Shown here piece by piece: positions 48,219-56,533 of a stretch of 64,000 bases of DNA. The stretch is from Hyphomicrobium sp. (GTDB lineage: Bacteria; Pseudomonadota; Alphaproteobacteria; Rhizobiales; Hyphomicrobiaceae): NCBI RefSeq assembly GCF_003987855.1, contig NZ_RXIZ01000009.1, positions 55,298 to 119,297 of the forward strand, read 5' to 3'. Positions within the stretch are counted from its first letter, which is position 1; the number at the start of each line of letters is the position of its first letter. The notes beneath the pieces were generated by a model. The model did no database searches and was not told the origin of the DNA. It saw nothing but the letters and a program-made list of their open reading frames with translations. The translations under genes and the position numbers were made by a program.

Positions 48219-48374
48219 ATGCGGCACTCCGAGAGGAGCCCACTACGGCCACGCTGGCGCGCTAGGGTCGTCCTCGAAGGCAAGGCTAGCGCTGCGCGAT
48301 TAAGGTCCCACTACTAATAGGTAAGCGAGGTATGAATGCGCGCATCGGTAATGCTCGATCGCACCATGAAGCCC

Positions 48375-48785
48375 TCACTTAGACGTCTCTTTCGGCGAGG
48401 GAAGGTCGGCGAACTCCAGGGCGGGCTCGCCCGAAGGTCTTTGCACGACGCGGCGATAGAAGCAGGATCGCGCACCGGTGTGACAGGCAACTCCATCGCC
48501 CTGAACATCCGCCGCAAGCCACACGACATCCTGATCGCAATCGGTCCGGATGTCCGCGACCTGAAGAAGATTGCCGCTCTCTTCGCCCTTCTTCCAGAGT
48601 TTGCCGCGCGAGCGGCTCCAGAAATGGGCGATCCCACTGGCGATCGTCTCGTCAAGAGCCTCTTTGTTCATGTAAGCAAACATGAGGACATCGCCGGTGC
48701 GTCTATCCGTGACGATCGCGGGGATAAGCCCGTCCGGACTAAAACGCGGTTCGAAGCTGCGGGTGGTTTCGATCGTTTCAGTCAT
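48375..48785 (-). CDS. hisI: Phosphoribosyl-AMP cyclohydrolase
   Basis: The 136-residue protein is full length for the monofunctional enzyme. LIPAIVTDRRTGDVLMFAYMNKEAL opens it, SGIAHFWSRSRGKLWKKGEESGN follows and DCDQDVVWLAADVQGDGVACHTGARSCFYR gives the metal-binding Cys, Cys, His cluster. It opens the purine ring of phosphoribosyl-AMP in histidine synthesis, third step. No other his gene is nearby, which is usual for this gene in alphaproteobacteria. It is followed by the patatin gene on the same strand at 156 bases and is divergent from the NifU-like scaffold gene. Confidence 0.95.
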   Translation of the reverse strand: MTETIETTRSFEPRFSPDGLIPAIVTDRRTGDVLMFAYMNKEALDETIASGIAHFWSRSRGKLWKKGEESGNLLQVADIRTDCDQDVVWLAADVQGDGVACHTGARSCFYRRVVQRPSGEPALEFADLPSPKETSK

Positions 48786-48949
48786 AGGGAATGAGGACCT
48801 CGGGAGTTCTAAGTCAGCGCGCTTCTGCCGCCATCTCGCATTTGCGGCGAGCCCTGCTTATATATGGCGACCGGAAGCTGCGCAGCAGTGGCTGCGAAAA
48901 AGCCCGCTCCAAGCAAACCCTAAGTACCTAAGACCTAAACCGGACCGCC

Positions 48950-49411
48950 ATGGCCAATCTTGATGAGATCTACAACACGCGGATCCTCGAACTTGCCGGG
49001 GCGATCTCCCATACTGACCGTCTGCCGGAGCCGGACGGGACGGCGATTGCGCACTCCAAGCTGTGCGGGTCGACCGTGACCGTCGATCTTAAGCTCAAAG
49101 ACGGACGGGTCAGTGAGTACGGACAGTCGGTCAAGGCCTGCCTGCTGGGACAGGCATCGTCATCTGTCATGGCGCGGGAAATTGTCGGCTCGACCCCGGA
49201 CGAGCTGCGGAGCATCGGCCGGGAGATGCGGTCCATGCTCAAGGAGAACGGTATGCCGCCAAACGGGCGCTGGGCCGACCTCGGGGTGCTGGAGCCGGTG
49301 CGAAACTATAAAGCCCGGCATGCTTCTACCCTGCTTGTCTTCGACGCGGTCGAAAAGGCGCTCGACGAAGCGCTCGCCAAAAACGAGGCGCGGCTTCAGA
49401 CCGCGCGCTAA
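48950..49411 (+). CDS. NifU/IscU-like iron-sulfur scaffold family protein
   Basis: The 153-residue protein resembles the U-type scaffold family: an N-terminal helix (LDEIYNTRILELAGAI), then HSKLCGSTVTVDLKLKDG and SVKACLLGQASSSVMA, which provide two of the usual three cluster-binding Cys. The third Cys is not obvious: the position is in a longer helix near ENGMPPNG. It may thus be a lineage-specific variant rather than a canonical IscU. The start has no clear ribosome binding site. It is divergent from hisI with 164 bases between the starts. I recall a similar hisI-NifU-like neighbourhood in other alphaproteobacteria. Confidence 0.82.
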   Translation: MANLDEIYNTRILELAGAISHTDRLPEPDGTAIAHSKLCGSTVTVDLKLKDGRVSEYGQSVKACLLGQASSSVMAREIVGSTPDELRSIGREMRSMLKENGMPPNGRWADLGVLEPVRNYKARHASTLLVFDAVEKALDEALAKNEARLQTAR

Positions 49412-49699
49412 CCTTTACCGCAATTATTCCTGCCTGGGCGTGCCGGAGGACCCGCCACCCCAATCGACGGCGATTGAGTGTCGTGCTCTATATCCGGCTT
49501 GGAGATATCCCGACGTCACGCGGCGCGCTTACGATACCCGGCGGATTTCTTGTTGCTGGAGTGTCGATGGTACTTCCGGTTCAGGAAAAACTGAGGGTAG
49601 AAGTCACCGTCGACCGCCCGCAGCGCGCTTGAAAAATACTGACGGACGAACGCCAAACCGGTCGAACAAAATAAACTTTAGAGCACAACGGAGATCTAA

Positions 49700-50332
49700 A
49701 TGTCGGCGCAGGATAACGATAGTGGCGCGCGCACGGACGGTGCTGCCTCGTCGACAAGCGCGCTGAAGTGGGCTGTCATTGCGATCCTGGCTGTGGTCGC
49801 AATTTATGGATGGCAGCAGAAGAGCGCGGCCGATGGCGAACTGACCGCGATGCGCGGCGAAGTAACGTCTCTGCGCAAAGCTGTCGATGATGCCGCTGAA
49901 GTCAGGAAATCGTCACAGGACGAGATCGACCGACTTAAAGCTGCGGTAGGGGAAGCGCAGCGGCAGGCCGACGAAAGCAAGGCCGACGTTTCGACGGCGA
50001 TGGGCAAGGTCTCCGAGTTGGACAACCGCGCCGCGGCGCTCAAGAAAGAGAATGACGATCTCAGGGCAAAACTTGCCAGCGCCGGCGAAGAACTGAAGGG
50101 CCGGCTCGCAGCCGCCGATGAAGCTGCGAACAAGGTCAAATCCGATCTGGACGTAGCGAACAAAGCTAAAGCAGATGCGGAATCGGCCGCAGCGGCACTC
50201 CGCGGCGAGATCGACAGCCTGAAGGCGCAGATCACCTCGTTGCAAAAGGAATTGGAAACGGCGAAGGCGGCTGGGCAAGCGGCCGCCCCGGCGGCGCCAG
50301 GACCTTCAAAGGCTCCCGCGCCGGCTCCCTGA
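49700..50332 (+). CDS. Membrane-anchored coiled-coil protein
   Basis: The 210-residue protein has a short polar start, one membrane segment (WAVIAILAVVAIYGW, about 24-38) and then a long heptad-rich coiled coil (about 45-190) with repeats of Lys-Ala-Asp/Glu-rich sequence, ending in a Pro/Ala-rich tail. With this topology the coiled coil is probably periplasmic and could span to the peptidoglycan. I do not recognise a family; it might be a relative of cell-envelope spacers such as TolA-like or Lpp-like proteins. A 288-base gene-free stretch precedes it. Its stop is 55 bases before the yidD start. Confidence 0.72.
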   Translation: MSAQDNDSGARTDGAASSTSALKWAVIAILAVVAIYGWQQKSAADGELTAMRGEVTSLRKAVDDAAEVRKSSQDEIDRLKAAVGEAQRQADESKADVSTAMGKVSELDNRAAALKKENDDLRAKLASAGEELKGRLAAADEAANKVKSDLDVANKAKADAESAAAALRGEIDSLKAQITSLQKELETAKAAGQAAAPAAPGPSKAPAPAP

Positions 50333-50387
50333 GGCCCAGCGCGCTTAATCCTTGCTTCAGTTTGACGGAACGCGCTCTTCTGGCCTC

Positions 50388-50666
50388 ATGAGTTCCAGGC
50401 TTGCAAAAACGTTGCTGAAGGCGCCGATCCACCTTTATCGCTACAGCTTCAAATGGATGGTCGGCAGTCAGTGCCGGCACTGGCCGACGTGCTCGGAATA
50501 CGGCCTTCAGGCCATTGAGCTGAACGGGGCATGGCGCGGCTTCTGGCTGACATTCTCGCGGTTCGTGCGCTGCGGTCCGGGCGGGACGCACGGGGTAGAT
50601 CCTGTGCCGGACATCCGGAACGTCAGCCACCCATTCAAGCCCTGGCGGTACGGCCGCTGGCGGTAG
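50388..50666 (+). CDS. yidD: Membrane protein insertion efficiency factor YidD
   Basis: The 92-residue protein has the YidD pattern: LLKAPIHLYRYSFKWMVGSQCRHWPTCSEYG, with the conserved Cys and Pro residues, followed by a helix (AWRGFWLTFSRFVRCGPGG) and a short C-terminal tail. It is thought to assist YidC in membrane insertion. The ATG at 50388 (MSSRLAKT) fits the family; a longer frame adds 12 residues. The yidD-thrS order occurs in many Hyphomicrobiales; thrS begins 119 bases downstream. Confidence 0.93.
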   Translation: MSSRLAKTLLKAPIHLYRYSFKWMVGSQCRHWPTCSEYGLQAIELNGAWRGFWLTFSRFVRCGPGGTHGVDPVPDIRNVSHPFKPWRYGRWR

Positions 50667-50785
50667 CCACCGTAAACTGCCCGTTGCTTGCCCTGGCTTG
50701 ACTTGGGCCTCATCCCACCCCATTACGCCGGTCGAAATCGTCTTACGCCGCGTCCGTTTGCGGCGAGTGAGCAAAGGAGGCCACG

Positions 50786-52750
50786 ATGACTGACGTCACC
50801 ATTACGTTCCCCGACGGCAAACAGCGCCAGGTGCAAGCGGGAACCACGGGCCTCGAAATCGCAAAGTCGATATCGCCATCTCTGGCCAAGCGCACGGTCG
50901 CCATGCAGCTCAACGGCGCGCTGGCGGACCTTGCCGATCCGATCAATCAGGACGCTTCGATCAATTTCGTCTCGCGGACAGATCCGGCAGCCTTGGAGCT
51001 TATCCGGCACGATGCCGCGCACGTCCTTGCCGAAGCGGTGCAGTCGATCTGGCCAGGCACGCAGGTGACCATCGGTCCGGTCATTGACAACGGCTTCTAT
51101 TACGACTTCGCCAAGCAGCAGCCCTTCGAGCCGGAAGACATTCCGAAGATCGAAAAGCGCATGGGCGAGATCATCGCCAAGAACGCGCCTTTCACCAAGG
51201 AAGTCTGGTCGCGCAACAAGGCGAAGGAGTTCTTCAAAGACAAGGGCGAATACTTCAAGGTCGAGCTTGTCGACGCGATCCCCGAGGATCAGGACCTCAA
51301 GATCTACAAGCAGGGCGAATGGCTCGATCTCTGCCGCGGCCCGCACATGACGTCGACGGGACAAGTTGGCAAGGCGTTCAAGCTGATGAAGTTCGCGGGC
51401 GCCTACTGGCGCGGCGATTCAACGAAACCGCAGCTTCAGCGCATCTACGGGACCGCATTTGCGACCGAGGATAAGCTGAAGGCTTACCTGCATCAGCTTG
51501 AGGAAGCCGAGAAGCGCGATCACCGCAAACTCGGCCGCGAGATGGATCTCTTCCATTTCCAGGAAGAAGCGCCTGGCTCTGTGTTCTGGCATCCGAAGGG
51601 TTGGACTTTGTTCCAGACCTTGATCGCGTACATGCGCCGTCAACAGGCGCGCGCCGGCTACACCGAGGTCAACACCCCGGACATGATGGAGAAGCACTTC
51701 TGGGAGCTTTCGGGCCACTGGGAGAACTACGGTGAGAACATGTTCACGACCGTCCTGCCGGACGAGCGGGTGTTCTGCTGCAAGCCGATGAACTGCCCAG
51801 GCCACGTACAGATCTACAAGAACGGCCTGAAGAGCTATCGCGATCTGCCGCTGCGCATTGCCGAATTCGGCAAGGTGCATCGCTACGAGCCATCGGGCGC
51901 GCTGCACGGCATGCTGCGCGTGCGCCACTTCACGCAGGACGACGCCCACATCTTCCTGACTGAGCATCAGATCATGGAGGAATGTCTCAAGATCAACGAT
52001 CTGCTGCTTTCGATTTATAAGGACTTCGGCTTCGAGAACATCGTCATCAAGCTATCGCTGCGGCCGGAGAAGCGCGTCGGCTCTGATGAGCTTTGGGATA
52101 AGGCGGAGAAGGCGCTGAGTGATGTGCTCGACGAAGTGAAGCGCCGCTCGAACGATCAGATCAAGACTGAGATTCAGCCTGGTGAGGGCGCATTCTACGG
52201 GCCCAAGCTCGAGTACGTGCTGCGCGACGCCATCGGCCGCGACTGGCAGTGCGGCACCACGCAGGTCGACTTCAATCTCGCAGGCCGTCTCGGCGCGTTC
52301 TACATCGACGAGAAGTCGGAGAAAAAGACTCCGGTAATGATCCACCGCGCGATCTTCGGCTCGCTCGAACGCTTCACCGGCATCCTCATCGAGAACTTCG
52401 CAGGCCATTTTCCGCTGTGGCTCGCGCCGCTGCAGATCGTCGTCGCGCCGATCGTTTCCGACGCCAACGATTATGCCGTCCACGTTGCCGAGAAGGCGAG
52501 GGCGCTGGGCCTGCGCGTCGAAACGGACCTTCGCAACGAAAAGATCAACCTCAAAGTCCGCGAGCATTCGCTGACGAAGGTGCCGGTGATCCTCGTGGTC
52601 GGAAAGCGCGAGGCCGAAGAGAAGAAGGTCTCGGTCCGCCGCCTCGGCTCTCAGGACCAGACTGTGCTTGGTCTCGATGAGGCGTTAACGGCGCTTGCCA
52701 ACGAAGCGGTGCCTCCAGATCTGCGGTGGGCTGCCGCAGAAAGAGCTTAG
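50786..52750 (+). CDS. thrS: Threonine-tRNA ligase
   Basis: The 654-residue protein has the four domains of bacterial ThrRS: TGS (1-65, [23 protein letters not shown]), the editing domain (about 70-240, with [11 protein letters not shown] and [11 protein letters not shown]), the class II catalytic core (about 250-540, with zinc site [11 protein letters not shown] and a motif 2 region with [13 protein letters not shown]) and the anticodon-binding domain (about 550-650, [13 protein letters not shown]). It charges tRNA-Thr and edits misactivated serine. AAGGAGG stands close before the ATG at 50786. I see no T-box or operator hairpin in the 119-base leader. Confidence 0.97.
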   Translation: MTDVTITFPDGKQRQVQAGTTGLEIAKSISPSLAKRTVAMQLNGALADLADPINQDASINFVSRTDPAALELIRHDAAHVLAEAVQSIWPGTQVTIGPVIDNGFYYDFAKQQPFEPEDIPKIEKRMGEIIAKNAPFTKEVWSRNKAKEFFKDKGEYFKVELVDAIPEDQDLKIYKQGEWLDLCRGPHMTSTGQVGKAFKLMKFAGAYWRGDSTKPQLQRIYGTAFATEDKLKAYLHQLEEAEKRDHRKLGREMDLFHFQEEAPGSVFWHPKGWTLFQTLIAYMRRQQARAGYTEVNTPDMMEKHFWELSGHWENYGENMFTTVLPDERVFCCKPMNCPGHVQIYKNGLKSYRDLPLRIAEFGKVHRYEPSGALHGMLRVRHFTQDDAHIFLTEHQIMEECLKINDLLLSIYKDFGFENIVIKLSLRPEKRVGSDELWDKAEKALSDVLDEVKRRSNDQIKTEIQPGEGAFYGPKLEYVLRDAIGRDWQCGTTQVDFNLAGRLGAFYIDEKSEKKTPVMIHRAIFGSLERFTGILIENFAGHFPLWLAPLQIVVAPIVSDANDYAVHVAEKARALGLRVETDLRNEKINLKVREHSLTKVPVILVVGKREAEEKKVSVRRLGSQDQTVLGLDEALTALANEAVPPDLRWAAAERA

Positions 52751-52867
52751 CCCGAAGCAGGTCACGCGTTCGTGTCTCTGCTCAGCAGTCTCTACTTTGA
52801 TACCGTGAAACCTTCCGCTTGCGCTCTGCGTTGCACGTGAGGAGTTGCAACCAACGGAGTTTCCCAA

Positions 52868-53116
52868 ATGGCTTCACCATCCGCCTCCCAGTATGGGTCT
52901 GGCACAGTCGAAGACCTCAAGAGTAAGGCCAAGCAGACGTACGATGAAGCCTCGGATCGCGCTCAAGAGATCGCGGGCCAGGCTAGCCGTCAGGCCGGCG
53001 AGGTCGCCAGCACCGTGAAGAGCGCAATCGACCGTTCGGTCAAAGATCAACCCGTAACGACGCTTTTGATGGCAGCCGCCGTCGGTTTCGTCGTCGGCGC
53101 GCTCTGGAAATCCTAA
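52868..53116 (+). CDS. DUF883-like (ElaB/YqjD-type) small membrane protein
   Basis: The 82-residue protein has an amphipathic, charged helical region (KSKAKQTYDEASDRAQEIAGQASRQ and following) and a C-terminal membrane segment (LLMAAAVGFVVGALWKS). This is the DUF883 pattern; relatives in E. coli are inner-membrane proteins that bind ribosomes in stationary phase or are linked to stress. It is not clear whether this member does the same. GGAG precedes the ATG by about 8 bases. A strong plus-strand terminator lies 30 bases past the stop. Confidence 0.85.
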   Translation: MASPSASQYGSGTVEDLKSKAKQTYDEASDRAQEIAGQASRQAGEVASTVKSAIDRSVKDQPVTTLLMAAAVGFVVGALWKS

Positions 53117-53145
53117 GAACGATATAAGAGACGAGATTTAACTTC

Positions 53146-53178
53146 CCGCCGGTTGTCGATCGACAGCCGGCGGTTTTT
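53146..53178 (+). terminator. Rho-independent terminator after the DUF883-like gene
   Basis: CCGCCGG, an inner TTGTCG/CGACAG stem with a small loop and CCGGCGG are followed by five T. It lies 30 bases past the stop and serves the DUF883-like gene on the plus strand. Confidence 0.9.
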
Positions 53179-53191
53179 GATTTGGGTGGGC

Positions 53192-53992
53192 CTATCCCTT
53201 CGCCTTACGTGCCGCGGAACTCTTGCGCAACTCGCCGCTATAGAGATCAATCGCCGCTTCACCCACCTCGTGAATGTAAGCGCGCACCAAGCGTCCCGAG
53301 ATGCTTCCCTTCAACCACTGGAAAAGAGAACTCGAAAGGCGCTCGCGCATTTCGTAAGTCACTGCGGTTGCCGGATTGAGGAGCCGAGCAACACGCCAAA
53401 CGGACCAAGCCCGTCCGGCCACATCGTAGATGCCGCGCCAACGATACACCTGCGCAAATTGCGCGACCGTCAGCCGATTGCCAAGCGGAATGGTCCCCTC
53501 GAACACGGGCCGCAGTCGACCGCTGACCTGTTCAACGAGCGTCAGCGCTTCCGGCACCGTGAAATGCAGCATCGGGTCCTTGTCAGAAGGATGGTAGACC
53601 TTGGCGACGAGCTCGACGGTCTCGAGCCCGGTGTTGAGGAGATCATTCCACGTCGCGATGGTGCGCGAATTGGAGTTCTTCGCAAATACCTCGACCGCTG
53701 ACGTCGCCGCGGACCGCATGGAGTCGCCTTCGACACCGGCGTCCGGCATCACGCCCGGCGGAAGCACCTCCTGCGATGGCGTTTCGGCCGTGGCGATCTT
53801 CCCGGGTTTTCCAAGTGTCCTGCGCTCGAATGCGAACGCGACCGCGGTGCATATCAGAGTAGCAACGGCCCAATAAATGAGATAGCCGTGCTGCCAGAGC
53901 CAGAGGCTTCCGAGGGGGATGAGCGCCACTGTCGGAAGCAATAGCCCCATCAGAACGATAGCCAGGCGTAACGGGCTCAGGGCGTCGCTCAT
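53192..53992 (-). CDS. Membrane protein resembling the N-terminal part of a membrane-anchored GTPase
   Basis: The 266-residue protein has two N-terminal membrane segments (LRLAIVLMGLLLPTVALIPLG and LIYWAVATLICTAVAFAF) and a helical cytosolic domain with DPMLHFTVPEALTLVEQVSGRL and RVARLLNPATAVTYEMRERL. This looks like the front half of a family of membrane-bound GTPases that I recall from other proteobacteria, where the pattern VEEVGxAAIDLYSG is followed by a P-loop domain. Here the protein ends about 25 residues after HEVGEAAIDLYSGEL, with no Walker A. It may be truncated or a domain-loss variant. GGAG precedes the ATG at 53992. Confidence 0.65.
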   Translation of the reverse strand: MSDALSPLRLAIVLMGLLLPTVALIPLGSLWLWQHGYLIYWAVATLICTAVAFAFERRTLGKPGKIATAETPSQEVLPPGVMPDAGVEGDSMRSAATSAVEVFAKNSNSRTIATWNDLLNTGLETVELVAKVYHPSDKDPMLHFTVPEALTLVEQVSGRLRPVFEGTIPLGNRLTVAQFAQVYRWRGIYDVAGRAWSVWRVARLLNPATAVTYEMRERLSSSLFQWLKGSISGRLVRAYIHEVGEAAIDLYSGELRKSSAARKAKG

Positions 53993-54069
53993 TCCGCGCT
54001 CCATCGTGGTTCAACCCAACAAAACGCTTCGGGGCTTCGCACGGTTCCGAGCGTTCTAACCCGCCGATT

Positions 54070-54939
54070 CTACTTCCAGCGCCGGTTCGACCACATCCAT
54101 TGCTCGGGCAACTCGCGAACCCACTCCTCGAACTGCCGGGTCATTTCTGCAATCGCCCACTTGACGTCCTCGCCGTGATTTTTTGTGCGAGGCAGGCGAA
54201 GTTCTTTGAGCTCAATTTCGAAGCGGCTGTCGGTGCCCACCCGCATGCAACGCGACATCCATATCCGCGCACCGACGCGTCGCGCGATCATCACCGGAAT
54301 TGCGACGGTGCGCGCATCCTTGCCAAAGAAGGGGACGGGAAGGCCCGTGCGGTCGTAGAGATCACAAACGACGCCGAGGCGGCCGCCTGTTCGCACGTAA
54401 TCCATGATGACGCGCGCGGTCTTCTGACTTTCATCATGATCGCCTTCGACCCGGCCACGTCCGAACAGTCCGCCCGGATAAAGATCGCGGCGCGTATAGC
54501 GAATGTAACTGTCGATATAGGGGTTGTTCACGGACCGGTAGACGCAAGCCGGGTTGGCTCCCGCGATCGTCAACGGCCAGATCGCAAGCTCCCAATTTCC
54601 CATGTGCAGGGATGCACCGACGATCGGCCCGAGCTTGCTTGCGTACCGGTTGAAGACTTCAGGGTTCTTGATCACAAGGCGGGACGGCTCGGCGATAATC
54701 TGATCGATCCGCATAGTCTCTGCCATTACGCGCCCCAGGTTCTCCCAGTGTGCGAGCGCGATGGCTTCACGCTCTTTTTCCGTTTTTTCCGGAAAGGCGA
54801 TCTGCAAGTTTTCCAGGGCGCGCTGATGGCGCTTCGGATTGATGATGGGTGCCAGTCTACGCCAGCACCACGCGGAGAGGTGCGTAGCGGCGTCCAAAGG
54901 CACGGCGCGAACGATGCCGACGATGATGCGCAGGAGCAC
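54070..54939 (-). CDS. LpxL/HtrB-type lipid A acyltransferase family protein
   Basis: The 289-residue frame opens in the middle of the usual N-terminal helix, then carries the acyltransferase motif H-x4-E in LHMGNWELAI (about 113-122), YDRTGLPVPFFGKDA and a late WAIAEMTRQFEEWVRELPEQWMWSNRRW. It should add a fatty acyl chain to lipid A precursors or a similar lipid at the inner membrane. The annotated start is GTG at 54939, with no good ribosome binding site. No ATG, GTG or TTG lies upstream in frame before a stop; a CTG at 54993 has a perfect AAGGAG 8 bases upstream and restores family-like residues. The gene follows the UbiH-type gene on the strand. Confidence 0.9.
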   Translation of the reverse strand: MLLRIIVGIVRAVPLDAATHLSAWCWRRLAPIINPKRHQRALENLQIAFPEKTEKEREAIALAHWENLGRVMAETMRIDQIIAEPSRLVIKNPEVFNRYASKLGPIVGASLHMGNWELAIWPLTIAGANPACVYRSVNNPYIDSYIRYTRRDLYPGGLFGRGRVEGDHDESQKTARVIMDYVRTGGRLGVVCDLYDRTGLPVPFFGKDARTVAIPVMIARRVGARIWMSRCMRVGTDSRFEIELKELRLPRTKNHGEDVKWAIAEMTRQFEEWVRELPEQWMWSNRRWK

Positions 54940-55076
54940 GTATTCCAGTCTGAACTGTAGATCGCGCAGCCGGGAATTTTCAGTAGAAGACAGCGACCGG
55001 ACTCCTTGTTCGTGAACGGATCGTGCAGGGAGATGCTCCGCCCGTCATGCTCCCGTCAAGCCTGTACAACGGGTTT

Positions 55077-56291
55077 TCAGCCGGCGCGAAAGTCCGATAC
55101 GTCCGAATGCATCAGCCGCGGGTTCGATGCAAACGGCGTGATGCCCTCGCGCATCACTCTTGCCCTGAGAGAGGGACTGGAGGCGAGCGCAAACAGGCCA
55201 AGACCGCGGGCGAGGCTCACGCCCGGAATGTTGCTCAAGAGCGAGCGATTGAGCACGTCGACGGCAAACACGCGCGTGCCGATGTCGGCGCGGCGAGCCT
55301 TATCGTAGCGGCTGAGGGTCGCTTCGCCTCCAATATCGCTGCCGCTTTCCCTGGCTTCGCCGATGATGTCTGCGATCGTAGCCGCGTCTCGAAACGAGAG
55401 GTTGAGGCCCTGCGCTCCGATGGGGGGAATAACGTGGGCTGCCTCGCCGGCGACGATCACCCGGTTTCGCGCCAGGCACTTTGCGGTCTGGCCGGACAAC
55501 CGGAAAGACTGGCGAGGCGACATCTCGGACAGCCTGCCGAGGAGTCCCCGAAGGCGTTGTTCGAGCTCGTAAATGAACGTGGCATCATCAAACTCTTGCA
55601 ACCGCGCCACCTCGTCGGGCGTGTCGATCCAGACTAGGTTGGACGTCAGACCCGGCCCTGGGACGACGGTGAGCGGCCCGACATGGCGGTGCAACTCCGT
55701 CGAGATGCCCCGATGATCGCGCGTGTGCGCGAAGCTGGCGACGAGCGCCGACTGGGGGTAGTCCCACTGTGCCACCTCAATGCCGGCGGCTGAACGTGTG
55801 CTTGATGCGCGACCATCGGCAGCCACGACCAGCCGAGCGAACACTTCCGTTCCCGCACTCGTTGCGAGATCAACCTGATCCGGCTCGATACTTATGGTTG
55901 CGACGGCGGCATGGAGGCGGGTGAGGCTCGACTCCGCTGCGTCCTCCAATACCTCAGTTAGGATCAAGTTTGGAATATTGAAGCCGAAGGCTTCCAAGCC
56001 CGCGTCTCGCGCCTCGAACAGGACCTCCGGCGCTCGGAGGAAGCTTGTGCCGGCATCTACAATTCGAATGCCGCGCAACGGCGCCGATTGAGGCTCGATA
56101 CGCTCCCAATTCGCGAGCTTCTTCAACAATTCGATCGAGCCGCCGAACAATGCGGACGTGCGTCGGTCCTTGATGGAGGGCGGTGGCCCGATGACCACCG
56201 TACGGAGGCCGGACTTCGCCGCTGCCAATCCCGCGGCAAGCCCGGCGGGACCAGCTCCTGCGACAGCAATGTCAAAAATGTCTTTTGTCAT
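55077..56291 (-). CDS. UbiH/UbiF/VisC-family FAD-dependent hydroxylase
   Basis: The 404-residue flavoprotein has the FAD-binding GAGPAGLAAGLAAAKSG near residue 12, the DG fingerprint region LVVAADGRASSTRSAAGI (about 158-175) and the second FAD motif VIVAGEAAHVIPPIGAQGLNLSFRDA (about 286-311). It probably hydroxylates the ubiquinone ring. Alphaproteobacteria use one or more broad-range members (UbiL type), and which position this enzyme modifies cannot be told. The ATG at 56291 is clean. It is upstream of the LpxL-like gene on the minus strand with 137 bases between them (83 if the CTG start is used). Confidence 0.93.
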   Translation of the reverse strand: MTKDIFDIAVAGAGPAGLAAGLAAAKSGLRTVVIGPPPSIKDRRTSALFGGSIELLKKLANWERIEPQSAPLRGIRIVDAGTSFLRAPEVLFEARDAGLEAFGFNIPNLILTEVLEDAAESSLTRLHAAVATISIEPDQVDLATSAGTEVFARLVVAADGRASSTRSAAGIEVAQWDYPQSALVASFAHTRDHRGISTELHRHVGPLTVVPGPGLTSNLVWIDTPDEVARLQEFDDATFIYELEQRLRGLLGRLSEMSPRQSFRLSGQTAKCLARNRVIVAGEAAHVIPPIGAQGLNLSFRDAATIADIIGEARESGSDIGGEATLSRYDKARRADIGTRVFAVDVLNRSLLSNIPGVSLARGLGLFALASSPSLRARVMREGITPFASNPRLMHSDVSDFRAG

Positions 56292-56533
56292 CGAGCCTTA
56301 GACCTCGAAACTGTTGTTATTGAAACACAGAAACTATCCAAAGGGCAGATGTTGCGGACATGCAACGCGTTTGGCGGCCAACTGTCACGCATCTGTTAAA
56401 TTGGCATGGTTAGCAGTTGATCAAGTTGTCCACATGGCTTCGACGCCGTCTGGGCATAAGGCGACAACGCCCGGCACGCTAGGGGATTACGTGCCGTTCG
56501 TGATCTGGGGTCTGTAAAAACAGAGGGGCACCG

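Noticed and set aside
49412..49699. A gene in the 288-base gap before the coiled-coil protein.
   Set aside because: The only long frame crosses from the NifU-like gene in another frame and has Arg/Ser-rich shadow composition, with no start or ribosome binding site of its own.
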